Origin: Bacillota bacterium
GTDB taxonomy: Bacteria; Bacillota; Clostridia; Lachnospirales; Lachnospiraceae
DNA length: 64,000 bases
Assembly (NCBI GenBank): GCA_023437365.1
Contig: JAEZGK010000002.1
Span: forward strand, 1-64,000
Direction of reading: 5' to 3'
Shown: one piece after another, positions 26,228 through 34,154 of the stretch
Layout of the letters: the number at the start of each line of letters is the position of its first letter
How positions within the stretch are numbered: position 1 is the first letter of the stretch
Notes under the pieces: model-generated
What the model was told of the DNA's origin: nothing
The model's input: only the letters and a program-made list of their open reading frames with translations
Database searches by the model: none
Program-made: the position numbers and the translations under genes

Positions 26228-26372
26228 ACATGGGGCTGCCGCAAAATGAATAGATTCTAAAGATTTATCACTACGTGAAAGAATGACAAGTGTAAAAGTG
26301 TCATCTTTAAGTGCAAACGAGAATCTTAATGGATTTGAAAAGTGCAAATACATTATGCAACAGCCCCCATGT
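26228..26372. mobile_element. 145-bp MITE or decayed insertion sequence
   Basis: The ends are inverted repeats: ACATGGGGCTGCCGCAAAATG at 26228-26248 and, inverted, ACATGGGGGCTGTTGCATAATG at 26351-26372 (few mismatches). The inside has no open frame. The same terminal sequence recurs at 116-132. This fits a non-autonomous derivative of an IS with GGGGCTGTTGCA-type ends. It separates the adhesin from the sortase gene. Confidence 0.65.
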
Positions 26373-26418
26373 TTTAACCTTATACTCTTGTGCTCGCGCG
26401 CGTTAAGGGGTGATTTTA

Positions 26419-27135
26419 GTGAAAAAACTTAGAATTATAATAGTACTGGTTGGCTTGGTCCTTATAGCATACCCTATAGCCGGTAAGCTTTATGCTGAAA
26501 AAATGCAAAAGTTTATGTATGAAAATTTATATAAAACAGCTAATACAATTGACATAACAGAAGATGAAAGCCTTCTTGCGTCAAATGAATACGAAGAGCT
26601 GCAAAGGGCTTTTGAGTATAATAATTCAGATATAATAAATACGAATGGCTTAACTCCAGATCCTATGCATGAAGGTAAACCAGACCAGCCAATAAAGACA
26701 GACAGTCCTGATAATGAATCCAAGCCGGTCATCCAATCGGGTCAGGTTATGGGAAGAATGCTTATTGATAAAATAAATATAGATATTCCGATTGTAGAAG
26801 GTGTTTCTCCAGAAAATCTGAAGATATCTTTAGGGCATCTACCGGGATCTTCATTAGTAGGGGAAATAGGTAATACAGTTATTGCCGGGCATAGAAGCCA
26901 TACTTTCGGCTACTATTTTAACAGACTTGATGAAATGGATGTAAATGATGAGGTTGTAATAGATACTGGATCTCGAACCTACAGGTACGTTGTGTACCAA
27001 AAAAAGGTGGTAGAGCCAACAGACACTTCTGTTTTGAAAAGAAGTAAAACCCTTGGCATATTGACTCTTGTTACATGCCATCCCTTGTATTCCTCAAAGC
27101 AGAGGCTTATAGTTCATGCCTATCTTGTTGATTGA
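26419..27135 (+). CDS. Class D sortase
   Basis: A 238-residue membrane-anchored transpeptidase. An N-terminal helix (about residues 4-25) precedes an extracellular linker rich in Asp, Pro and Ser. The sortase core has VIAGHRSHTFGYYFNRLDEM (catalytic His158), LTLVTCHPLYSSKQRLIVHA (Cys220, Arg229) and the TLVTCHP context of class D. It cuts LPXTG-like signals and joins the protein to the cell wall; the adjacent LPKTGG adhesin is the obvious substrate. GTG at 26419 is 8 bp from AAGGGG; an earlier GTG at 26410 overlaps that site. Confidence 0.92.
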   Translation: MKKLRIIIVLVGLVLIAYPIAGKLYAEKMQKFMYENLYKTANTIDITEDESLLASNEYEELQRAFEYNNSDIINTNGLTPDPMHEGKPDQPIKTDSPDNESKPVIQSGQVMGRMLIDKINIDIPIVEGVSPENLKISLGHLPGSSLVGEIGNTVIAGHRSHTFGYYFNRLDEMDVNDEVVIDTGSRTYRYVVYQKKVVEPTDTSVLKRSKTLGILTLVTCHPLYSSKQRLIVHAYLVD

Positions 27136-27211
27136 TATGAGTTATAAATTATTTTTTGTAAAGTAATTGACGAATAATAGCTTTTATGTTAATTTTTTTA
27201 TATATAAATAG

Positions 27212-27304
27212 AACTTTTCAATGATAACGGCAAACCTGTCGAAAGACAGGGACGCAAAGCTATAGGGCCTTTAAAATGGCAGCCTGGCCACCAAGTGAAG
27301 AGTT
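27212..27304 (+). ncRNA. Cyclic-di-GMP-I riboswitch, first of a tandem pair
   Basis: The GEMM-I core GGCAAACC, the P2 hairpin CCTGTC-GAAA-GACAGG, then GGACGCAAAGC and a P3 arm ending CAGCCTGGCCACC are all present. AACTTTTCA (27212-27220) and TGAAGAGTT (27296-27304) close P1, and P1 is followed immediately by a T run. A ligand-stabilised P1 could therefore act as a terminator (an off-switch); this is inferred. Confidence 0.92.
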
Positions 27305-27355
27305 TTTTGTTTATAAAAAATGCGGACAAGTTAATATCTAATTAAACTTAAGATA

Positions 27356-27450
27356 AATAACTTTTAAGCGATAACGGCAAACCTGTCGAAAGTCAGGGAC
27401 GCAAAGCTATAGGGCCTTTAAAATGGCAGCCTGGCCACCGAAAGGAGAGT
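27356..27450 (+). ncRNA. Cyclic-di-GMP-I riboswitch, second of a tandem pair
   Basis: Nearly identical to the first aptamer: across about 69 bases of the core I see one difference (GAAAGT versus GAAAGA in P2). P1 pairs AACTTTT with GAGAGTT, and this 3' arm overlaps AAAGGAG, the ribosome-binding site of the transglutaminase-like gene that starts at 27457. Ligand binding is thus predicted to hide the ribosome site. Confidence 0.92.
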
Positions 27451-27456
27451 TTAATT

Positions 27457-28266
27457 ATGCGTAAGATAATTGCAATGCTTACAGCATTATTTATTGTAAT
27501 TGCTAATTCATCGTTGGCAATAGCTAAAACAGCAGATAAAGATCAGACATTAAATATAGATAGTCATAAAAACGGAATAGTTGAATTATCTTACCGCTCC
27601 GAAGATGGTAAAAGAGTAAAGGTTCTCATTGAAAAAGAAGGTGTTAAATACCAATACAACTTGAACAATGAGGGAAAATTTGAAGCATTTCCGCTTCAAA
27701 TGGGGAATGGTACATACAATATAAGCATACTGGAGAATACCGAAGGAAATAAATACTTGCCGGTCTATACTGAAAAGAAGGTACTTGAGGTTAAAAACCA
27801 GAATACGGTGTTTTTAAATTCAATTCAACAGATAACCTGGGATAGTGAATCTGAAGCCTCTAAGCTAGCAAGTGATATTACAAAGGGACTCAAAACTGAC
27901 GATGAAAAAGTTTCTGCAATATATAACTTTGTAGTAAATAATTTTAAATATGACCATGAAAAGCTTGCAAATCTTCCATCAACATACTTACCGGATGCAA
28001 ATGCAATGCTTAATGATAAAACTGGTATATGCTATGATTTCTCATCGTTGTTTGCAGTGATGCTAAGGAGTCAGGGAATACCGGCAAAATTGGTTAAAGG
28101 CTATACGGATAATGTAAAAGGGTACCATGCGTGGAATGAAGTTTTAAATAGCAAAGGCCAATGGATTGTTGTTGATACTACATATGATGCTCAAATGCGT
28201 GAACACGGATATAACACAGCAATAGAAAAAAAAGCTGAAGAATATACAAAAAAATTAGAATTTTAA
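27457..28266 (+). CDS. Secreted transglutaminase-like protein
   Basis: A 269-residue exported protein. Residues 1-23 are a signal peptide (MRKIIAMLTALFIVIANSSL...). An N-terminal beta domain is followed by a transglutaminase/protease-like core: AMLNDKTGICYDFSSLFAVML (Cys192), KGYHAWNEVL (His224) and QWIVVDTTYD (Asp240). All three catalytic residues are present. It could crosslink or cut surface proteins. It sits behind two tandem cyclic-di-GMP riboswitches and beside the sortase-adhesin pair, which suggests a role in the same surface programme. Confidence 0.9.
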   Translation: MRKIIAMLTALFIVIANSSLAIAKTADKDQTLNIDSHKNGIVELSYRSEDGKRVKVLIEKEGVKYQYNLNNEGKFEAFPLQMGNGTYNISILENTEGNKYLPVYTEKKVLEVKNQNTVFLNSIQQITWDSESEASKLASDITKGLKTDDEKVSAIYNFVVNNFKYDHEKLANLPSTYLPDANAMLNDKTGICYDFSSLFAVMLRSQGIPAKLVKGYTDNVKGYHAWNEVLNSKGQWIVVDTTYDAQMREHGYNTAIEKKAEEYTKKLEF

Positions 28267-28283
28267 TAATGATTATCCAATAG

Positions 28284-28330
28284 AAAACATGGGTAAAAAG
28301 TTGTAAGTAATACTTTTACCCATGTTTTTT
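28284..28330 (+). terminator. Intrinsic terminator of the transglutaminase-like gene
   Basis: Arms AAAACATGGGTAAAAG (28284-28299) and CTTTTACCCATGTTTT (28313-28328) with a following T tract, 15 bp after the stop. It may serve the opposing gene at 28378 as well. Confidence 0.9.
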
Positions 28331-28377
28331 ATTATCTCAGATTATTGACAGGACTACAATTAGCAATTAGACTTCTT

Positions 28378-29481
28378 CTATTTCAGCATAGTACTATTGT
28401 TAATTACAAGTGTGCTGTATAGAAACAATACATCCTGCTTATCAAAAGTGATGAAGTTTTCTAAATAATCGCTTTTGATATACCGTATATCAATCATTGT
28501 AATTTTACTGTAAGCTTCCACAAATAGCGGTGTAATGCTGCTACCGAAGGAATCTCTGAAAATCACTAATTCTTTATTGGATTCTGCGTTTGGATTTTCT
28601 ATTGTCAAAAGGGGGACTGCACCCGAAAGAAACAACTCATATGGATCATTGCCTTTGATCTTTTCCAGATCATAAATATCAGAATATTTGTCCGTTTCGT
28701 AGTTATATACCTTGCAGCTGTTAGTAACATCGTTAGTCAGATAATAAATGTCATCGGCCTCCATTGGTAAAGCCGCCTGCCCATAGTATACTCCGTAAAA
28801 AGAATTGACCTTGTTAAATTTATACTTTCCTGTCAGTTGTTCAAAAAAACCCATCTCTTTGGATAATCGTTCCACTACATTAGTGAGTTTTTCTTGGCGC
28901 CAATGGGAATCGGTTGAGTAATAGTCTTCAATTGAAAGGCAATCGAATATATTGATGTACTTCATACTATCTAAGTTTTTCTTTATAAGCGAAACGAGCT
29001 TTTCATAATCCATTGACGGATATCCGTGTGACTTCGCGATAAAATAATTTTTATCCGGAATAATTGAATAATATACAGACATATCCTTGCCTGACAAGTA
29101 AGTATCATACAAATCCTTAAACTTGTTGGCAGCATTTATAACAGAGCTCTCCTTCAGAGGGTATTCTATTTTCGACACCGTTTTATCAACGATGTAGATA
29201 CCGTTGTTATCTTTTTTATGGAAAACTGAAAGCTGTGTGACAGCCTTCAGTTGCCTAAATTTATCACGAAATGGAAACTGGTCAAGTATATATTCGTCAA
29301 ATTCCTCCATGTATTTTAAAGAAATAATATTTTCCATTGAGAGTTCAGGTAGCTGAGCCAGTCTCCTTCTCTCACTTTGTGATATTTCATTGGGTTTATG
29401 AAAAACCAAAAGTAGCGTGATAATTGAAAAGTATACGATGAAAGCAATGGTGACTGTTATATTTTTACGTCTATCGCTCAT
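28378..29481 (-). CDS. DHHW-family (AlgJ/AlgX-like) SGNH acyltransferase partner
   Basis: A 367-residue protein with an N-terminal membrane helix (residues 8-28) and an extracellular SGNH-like domain. The DHHW-type motif appears as TDSHW (D191, H193), and VIFRDSFGSS near residue 322 carries the Ser. Such proteins take acyl groups moved across the membrane by an MBOAT partner and transfer them to polysaccharide. It lies 9 bp after the MBOAT gene and is co-transcribed with it. The polymer and acyl group are unknown; acetyl is usual. Confidence 0.87.
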   Translation of the reverse strand: MSDRRKNITVTIAFIVYFSIITLLLVFHKPNEISQSERRRLAQLPELSMENIISLKYMEEFDEYILDQFPFRDKFRQLKAVTQLSVFHKKDNNGIYIVDKTVSKIEYPLKESSVINAANKFKDLYDTYLSGKDMSVYYSIIPDKNYFIAKSHGYPSMDYEKLVSLIKKNLDSMKYINIFDCLSIEDYYSTDSHWRQEKLTNVVERLSKEMGFFEQLTGKYKFNKVNSFYGVYYGQAALPMEADDIYYLTNDVTNSCKVYNYETDKYSDIYDLEKIKGNDPYELFLSGAVPLLTIENPNAESNKELVIFRDSFGSSITPLFVEAYSKITMIDIRYIKSDYLENFITFDKQDVLFLYSTLVINNSTMLK

Positions 29482-29490
29482 CTTTACCTC

Positions 29491-30894
29491 CTAAAATCTA
29501 AAGTATAAGAATGGATTAAATGAGCCATCTACGAGGTATGCTGTTATAACAATAAGAAGCACAAGCATAACCACAGGCTCTGCAATATTGAGAATTCGTT
29601 TTGCAACAGGATACTGCTTTAATCTTTGTATGGCATCTTTGATAAACGGTGTAGAACCGATTATAGCAAGCATAATCACCACAACATAGCTACGTAAATA
29701 GTACAGCGTTTCCACTGTGACCAAAGGGATATGCTGTGCACCGAACATAGCTCCTATATCACTAACTGCCTCCTTCATTCCGTTTGCATTAAAGATTACA
29801 AAGCTGATGGCAACTAGCATCAGTACATAAATTCTGCTAAGAACCGATGGAACTTTTGTAAGGAGCCTGCCAATCCACAGCTTTTCAAGTATGAGAAAAA
29901 AAGCAAAGAACAAACCCCATACAATGAAGTTCCATTCCGCCCCATGCCAAAATCCTGTAAGTGCCCAAACCAAAATAATGTTTAAGAACCATCGTGATTT
30001 TTTTACACGGTTCCCCCCCATAGGGATATAGACATAATCACGAAACCATGTACTCAGTGACATATGCCATCTGCGCCAAAACTCTGTAATGCTTTTTGAG
30101 ATGTACGGATAGTTGAAGTTTTCCAAAAAATGAAAGCCGAAAATTTTACCCATACCAATTGCCATATCGCTGTATCCCGAAAAATCAAAGTAGATTTGAA
30201 GAGAGAAGGCAATAGCATATACCCAAAAGAACAGCACTGATTTTTCATTTAGATTGCGAAAGATTTGACACAGCTCTCCAAGAGCATTTGCTATCAAAAC
30301 TTTTTTTGCAAGCCCGAGTACCAAACGATGTAGACCATAAGCGAAGTTTTCACAACTATGTGTTCTGTTCTTTAGCTCCTCTTCAACGATTGTATACCTT
30401 ACAATTGGGCCTGCGATTAGCTGTGGGAATAAAACTACATAGGTTGCTAGATTAATCAAGTTTTTTTGCACCATTGCATTTCCACGATACACATCAATGG
30501 TGTAGCTGAGTATTTGGAAGGTATAAAAGCTGATACCTATGGGAAGTGCAAGTTTTAGAAGTGGAATAGAAGAGCCAAATACAGCATTTGTATTTTTCAC
30601 GATAAAATCTGCGTATTTGAAAAATCCCAGCAATGCAATACACATTGCTGACGAGGAAACCAAAAAAATCTTAGATGCTGTTTTACCCCTAAATTTATCA
30701 ATCAATATGCCATGAATGTAACCAAGCAAAATTGTGAAAATAATCAAAAGTGTATATTTCGGCTCACCCCACCAATAGAAAAACATACTTGCACTAAGAA
30801 GAACCATATTTTTAATCTTTTTGGGAGATATAAAATACAAGAGGAGAACGCATGGTAAAAAATAATATAAAAATATAACACTTGAAAATATCAT
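29491..30894 (-). CDS. MBOAT-family O-acyltransferase (AlgI/DltB-like)
   Basis: A 467-residue polytopic membrane protein. The MBOAT signature regions are present: IGISFYTFQILSYTIDVYRG, FPQLIAGPIVRY, TEFWRRWHMSLSTWFRDYVYIPMGG and LTGFWHGAEWNFIVWG, which holds the catalytic His. It moves an acyl group from a cytoplasmic donor to an extracytoplasmic partner. The linked DHHW protein and the DUF4358 lipoprotein make a compact three-gene surface-acylation unit. Confidence 0.93.
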   Translation of the reverse strand: MIFSSVIFLYYFLPCVLLLYFISPKKIKNMVLLSASMFFYWWGEPKYTLLIIFTILLGYIHGILIDKFRGKTASKIFLVSSSAMCIALLGFFKYADFIVKNTNAVFGSSIPLLKLALPIGISFYTFQILSYTIDVYRGNAMVQKNLINLATYVVLFPQLIAGPIVRYTIVEEELKNRTHSCENFAYGLHRLVLGLAKKVLIANALGELCQIFRNLNEKSVLFFWVYAIAFSLQIYFDFSGYSDMAIGMGKIFGFHFLENFNYPYISKSITEFWRRWHMSLSTWFRDYVYIPMGGNRVKKSRWFLNIILVWALTGFWHGAEWNFIVWGLFFAFFLILEKLWIGRLLTKVPSVLSRIYVLMLVAISFVIFNANGMKEAVSDIGAMFGAQHIPLVTVETLYYLRSYVVVIMLAIIGSTPFIKDAIQRLKQYPVAKRILNIAEPVVMLVLLIVITAYLVDGSFNPFLYFRF

Positions 30895-30973
30895 AACAAC
30901 TCCTTAATTAACATCTGGTATTACATCAGAAGTACCTTGATTTGCACGAAAATGAACATGTTATACTTTGATA

Positions 30974-31615
30974 TTACTTCTTTAACTCTAAGTCAAAATC
31001 TTTACCACGCACCTCTTTAAATGCATCAACAATTTCTTGTGATGTAACAGAATCTTTAAGTTCTGAGGATACCATAATAAGCATGACTAAATCATCCTGT
31101 GCTACTATTTGAAGATCATCTGCCTCAACACAAATCCACTTTCTTGTATCTATTCCCTTTAACATCTCATTCGCAACGGTTTCTGCATCCTCTGCATTAT
31201 TTAACTGAACAAGAACCAATGAGTATGCTTGAGAACCTATCATAGCTTCTGATACTGCAACGTCCTTGACTTTTGATGTATCAGAAAGACCAGTATAATA
31301 TTTCATTGAATCCATATCATTTAAATCAACCGGAACATCGGCAACAGACAATCCCGTATCTTTTATATCATAAATTTTTTCAACTACACCAGAAAGCACA
31401 CTCCCTGTTATTTGTTCATTGGAATCATTCACATCTATTTCTTCATTACTACCGTCAAGTATCTCGTCTGTTTGAGGGTTTTCTTCTTGTGTTATATTAT
31501 CAGATGAAGTCGAATTATTATTTATAATATCTCCTGACGTTTCATTTTTTCTACAGCCAGAAAACACACCAATGGCTACAACCAAAACTATAATTAGTAC
31601 TATGTTTTTTCTCAT
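30974..31615 (-). CDS. DUF4358 lipoprotein
   Basis: About 213 residues. The signal peptide MRKNIVLIIVLVVAIGVFSGC ends in a lipobox Cys at position 21. An acidic Asn/Ser-rich linker is followed by the DUF4358 domain (MKYYTGLSDTSKVKDVAVSEAMIGSQAYSLVLVQLNNAEDAETVANEM). ATG at 31615 follows GGAGG by 6 bp. It is the first gene of the MBOAT-DHHW unit, an arrangement seen in other Clostridia. The function is unknown. Confidence 0.85.
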   Translation of the reverse strand: MRKNIVLIIVLVVAIGVFSGCRKNETSGDIINNNSTSSDNITQEENPQTDEILDGSNEEIDVNDSNEQITGSVLSGVVEKIYDIKDTGLSVADVPVDLNDMDSMKYYTGLSDTSKVKDVAVSEAMIGSQAYSLVLVQLNNAEDAETVANEMLKGIDTRKWICVEADDLQIVAQDDLVMLIMVSSELKDSVTSQEIVDAFKEVRGKDFDLELKK

Positions 31616-32472
31616 TTTAATCCTCCAAATCATTTTATACAACAATTTAAATCAACCTTATATCTCATATTTATCTACAGCATTATCTCCGTTCTCCTTT
31701 CTGTATTGCAATCATCTTTTAAATACTATTTTTTATTTGCTCCTTTCTTTAGACGCTATATTCAGTATCAGAGTTCCCCTTTACTATAGTTTCTATGTCA
31801 TCTGTATTCTAGCCACTTATGTCTTATCTTTAGCTGTATTAATTCGCTCAAATCATTCTCAAAGGTATTGATATCCGCTGTCAGCTTATCAATATCCGTA
31901 CTTACTTATTTTTTCCCGATGACCTTTTCCACATTATTATACAAGCTTCGAAAAAAAGAGCCCTTATCCCTGACCATATCATTGTATAGTCGGATAAAGG
32001 CTTCTTTCAATTCCACATCTTTTACTGCTTTACTTGGACAGCGGTTTCCATCATGGTCAATATAGCTTTTGCATTGCCATACGATACTTTCCGAAGTCAA
32101 AAGCCTGCCAATTCAATCTAATGAAAAACATTGAAAAACAATCCTGTCACCACAACACTATGCCACTTCCGAACATAGATAATGTTTTACAAATAAAAAA
32201 AGAATTTCCAGTATCCAGCAGCCACCTGCTAAATGCAAGAAATCCTTTGTTACACTATTTCTGCCTCTTTATTAATCTTTTCTTGATATCAAACTCCCGT
32301 CTTAACATGATACATATCAGAAAATATATTCTTAATTATCTCCGCGCATTTATCAATCTCTGCGTAATATTATACCTATTCTCGCACTTGTCTGTAGGAA
32401 CAGAACTCCCTTGCAAAGTGTTCCAAAACCGCCTGCGGGAATCCCTAAGAAAGCGCCCTGTTTACGGGCTTT
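31616..32472. other. Gene-poor region with recombinase debris
   Basis: About 860 bp without an intact gene. It contains the serine-recombinase remnant listed separately. The rest (32120-32470) has only short open frames with no recognisable content. Confidence 0.4.
31810..32115 (-). pseudogene. Remnant of a large serine recombinase
   Basis: The minus strand reads SIVWQCKSYIDHDGNRCPSKAV and DVELKEAFIRLYNDMVRDKG, which fits the zinc-ribbon and following helix of large serine recombinases. After one in-frame stop it continues VSTDIDKLTADINTFENDLSELIQLKIRHKWLEY, the coiled-coil part. The catalytic N-terminal resolvase domain is missing. This is a decayed mobile-element integrase or part of one. 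Confidence 0.7.
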
Positions 32473-33927
32473 CTAGCCCTTTCGTGATAGCAAACAGACT
32501 GTCTCCACATGCACTGTCTCCGGAAACATATCGACTGCGCACACCTTCTCCACCTGATATCCCTTAGCCTGAAGCACCTCTAAATCTCTTGCCAGTGATG
32601 TCGGCTTGCAGGAGATATAGACGATCCTATCCACATCGAAGTCAATAATCTTATCCAATGCCTTCGGATGGATGCCATCTCTGGGAGGATCAAGAATAAT
32701 GATGTCCGGTTTATCCTGCAGGGAATCTACCACCTTCAGCACATCTCCGGCGATGAATTCACAATTATCAAGACCATTCACAGCAGCGTTCTCCCTGGCA
32801 GCCTCCACTGCTTCCTCCACGATCTCTACACCGGTCACCTTTTCTGCCACGGGAGCCAGCAGCTGGGCAATCGTTCCCGTTCCGCTATAGAGGTCAAAGA
32901 TACGCTTGTCCTTCGTATCTCCGACATATTCCCTAACCTTAGAGTATAGCACCTCAGCACCTAAAGAATTCGTCTGGAAGAAGGAGAAGGTAGATATCTT
33001 AAACCTCAGTCCAAGCAACTCCTCTGTGATATAGTCCCTGCCGTATAACACTATAGTTCGGTCACTCTTCACCACATCCGCCTGGCTGTCATTATAGGTA
33101 TGCAGTATGCCGGTAAGCTTTCCGCCCAGGGGTAAAGCCAGTAATCGTGCCACAAGAGGTTCAAATAGATCCGGGATCCTCCCCGGCTGCTCATCAACCT
33201 TAGAAGATGTTCTCTCTGTGCCTTGTGATTCCTCAATGAATTGTTCCTCTATCTTCTTTGCCAGCTCCTCCTCTTGAGAGGTCGTGATGATATTCACTAA
33301 CAGTTCTCCGGTCTTCACTGCTCTTCTGATCAGGAGATGCCGCAGATAACCCTTGTGGGTTAACTTATGAAAATACTCTGCTCCCAGCTCCTCACCATAC
33401 TTTAATACACAGCTCAGGATAAGATTAAAGTCTTTATCCACAATAGCGCAGTCCTTCGTGGTAATAATATCATGAAAGCTTCCCTTTTTGTGAAGACCAA
33501 GGGCAAGAGGTCCGTTCTTATATTCATCCCCAAAGGAGAATTCCATCTTGTTACGGTAGCCCCACTCCACAGGACTTCCTAGGATGCCTTCAAAGCTGTA
33601 TTCTTTACATACCTGGTCGATCAGACGCTTCACCTGATCCCGCTTCATCTCAAGCTGGCTTTCATAAGCCATGGTCTGATAGCTGCAGCCTCCGCAGTCT
33701 CCAAAGCAATGGCAGGCCTTATCCCTAACCTCGAGAGGGGACCTTTCCAGTATCTCCTTCAGATTTCCTTCCGACCTCTCGCTTCTGATTTTGCTTACGG
33801 TAAAGCTCACCTTCTGTCCGGGCATTGTATTCTTTACGAGGACCTTTCCCTCTTCATGTTCAATGACACCCTTATTAGGAAAATCTACTCGTTTTACGGT
33901 GCCTTCATATAGCTGACCCTTTTTCAT
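32473..33927 (-). CDS. rlmD: 23S rRNA (uracil-C5)-methyltransferase, RumA/RlmD family
   Basis: A 484-residue enzyme that methylates uracil C5 in rRNA using SAM. The N-terminal TRAM domain (YEGTVKRVDFPNKGVIEHEEGKVLV) is followed by the Fe-S Cys set CHCFGDCGGC. The Rossmann domain has IFDLYSGTGTIAQLLA and IILDPPRDGIHPKAL, and VYISCKPTSLARDL holds the nucleophilic Cys. An acidic insert around residue 235 (SQGTERTSSKVDEQPG) is longer than in E. coli. Clostridial paralogues (RlmCD-like) exist, so the exact target uracil is uncertain. Confidence 0.9.
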   Translation of the reverse strand: MKKGQLYEGTVKRVDFPNKGVIEHEEGKVLVKNTMPGQKVSFTVSKIRSERSEGNLKEILERSPLEVRDKACHCFGDCGGCSYQTMAYESQLEMKRDQVKRLIDQVCKEYSFEGILGSPVEWGYRNKMEFSFGDEYKNGPLALGLHKKGSFHDIITTKDCAIVDKDFNLILSCVLKYGEELGAEYFHKLTHKGYLRHLLIRRAVKTGELLVNIITTSQEEELAKKIEEQFIEESQGTERTSSKVDEQPGRIPDLFEPLVARLLALPLGGKLTGILHTYNDSQADVVKSDRTIVLYGRDYITEELLGLRFKISTFSFFQTNSLGAEVLYSKVREYVGDTKDKRIFDLYSGTGTIAQLLAPVAEKVTGVEIVEEAVEAARENAAVNGLDNCEFIAGDVLKVVDSLQDKPDIIILDPPRDGIHPKALDKIIDFDVDRIVYISCKPTSLARDLEVLQAKGYQVEKVCAVDMFPETVHVETVCLLSRKG

Positions 33928-33997
33928 TTATCTGTTTACATAACGCTGCATTCCCTTAGCTTCTGCAACGATTATGCTTTACCTCCTATCTAAGAAT

Positions 33998-34023
33998 AAA
34001 GTGTCAGCCCTCTGACACTTTCG
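33998..34023. repeat. Dispersed hairpin repeat, copy 1
   Basis: AAAGTGTCAG and CTGACACTTT flank CCCT. The 26-bp sequence recurs exactly at 48363-48388. Both copies are followed about 75 bp later by GCACTTTCCTC, which suggests a ~100-bp dispersed element. Confidence 0.85.
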
Positions 34024-34109
34024 ATTGTGCTAATATCGAACTTGCATGATCAATCATCGTATTTGGATAGCAAGAAGCTTTTGCACTTTCCTCCTACGAA
34101 TAAAATAAT

Positions 34110-34148
34110 GACTCGTTTACCGTATCATATTATAACGGGAAACGAGTC
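34110..34148 (-). terminator. Intrinsic terminator of the methyltransferase gene at 34155
   Basis: Arms GACTCGTTTCCCGT and ACGGTAAACGAGTC on the minus strand (one mismatch), followed by ATTATTTTATT. It begins 7 bp after the stop codon. Confidence 0.85.
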
Positions 34149-34154
34149 AAAAGT

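Noticed and set aside
27212..27450. Reading the two aptamers as a CRISPR-like or mobile repeat
   Set aside because: There are only two units, the conserved GEMM core is complete in each, and the second leads directly into a ribosome site, so a riboswitch pair explains the repeat.
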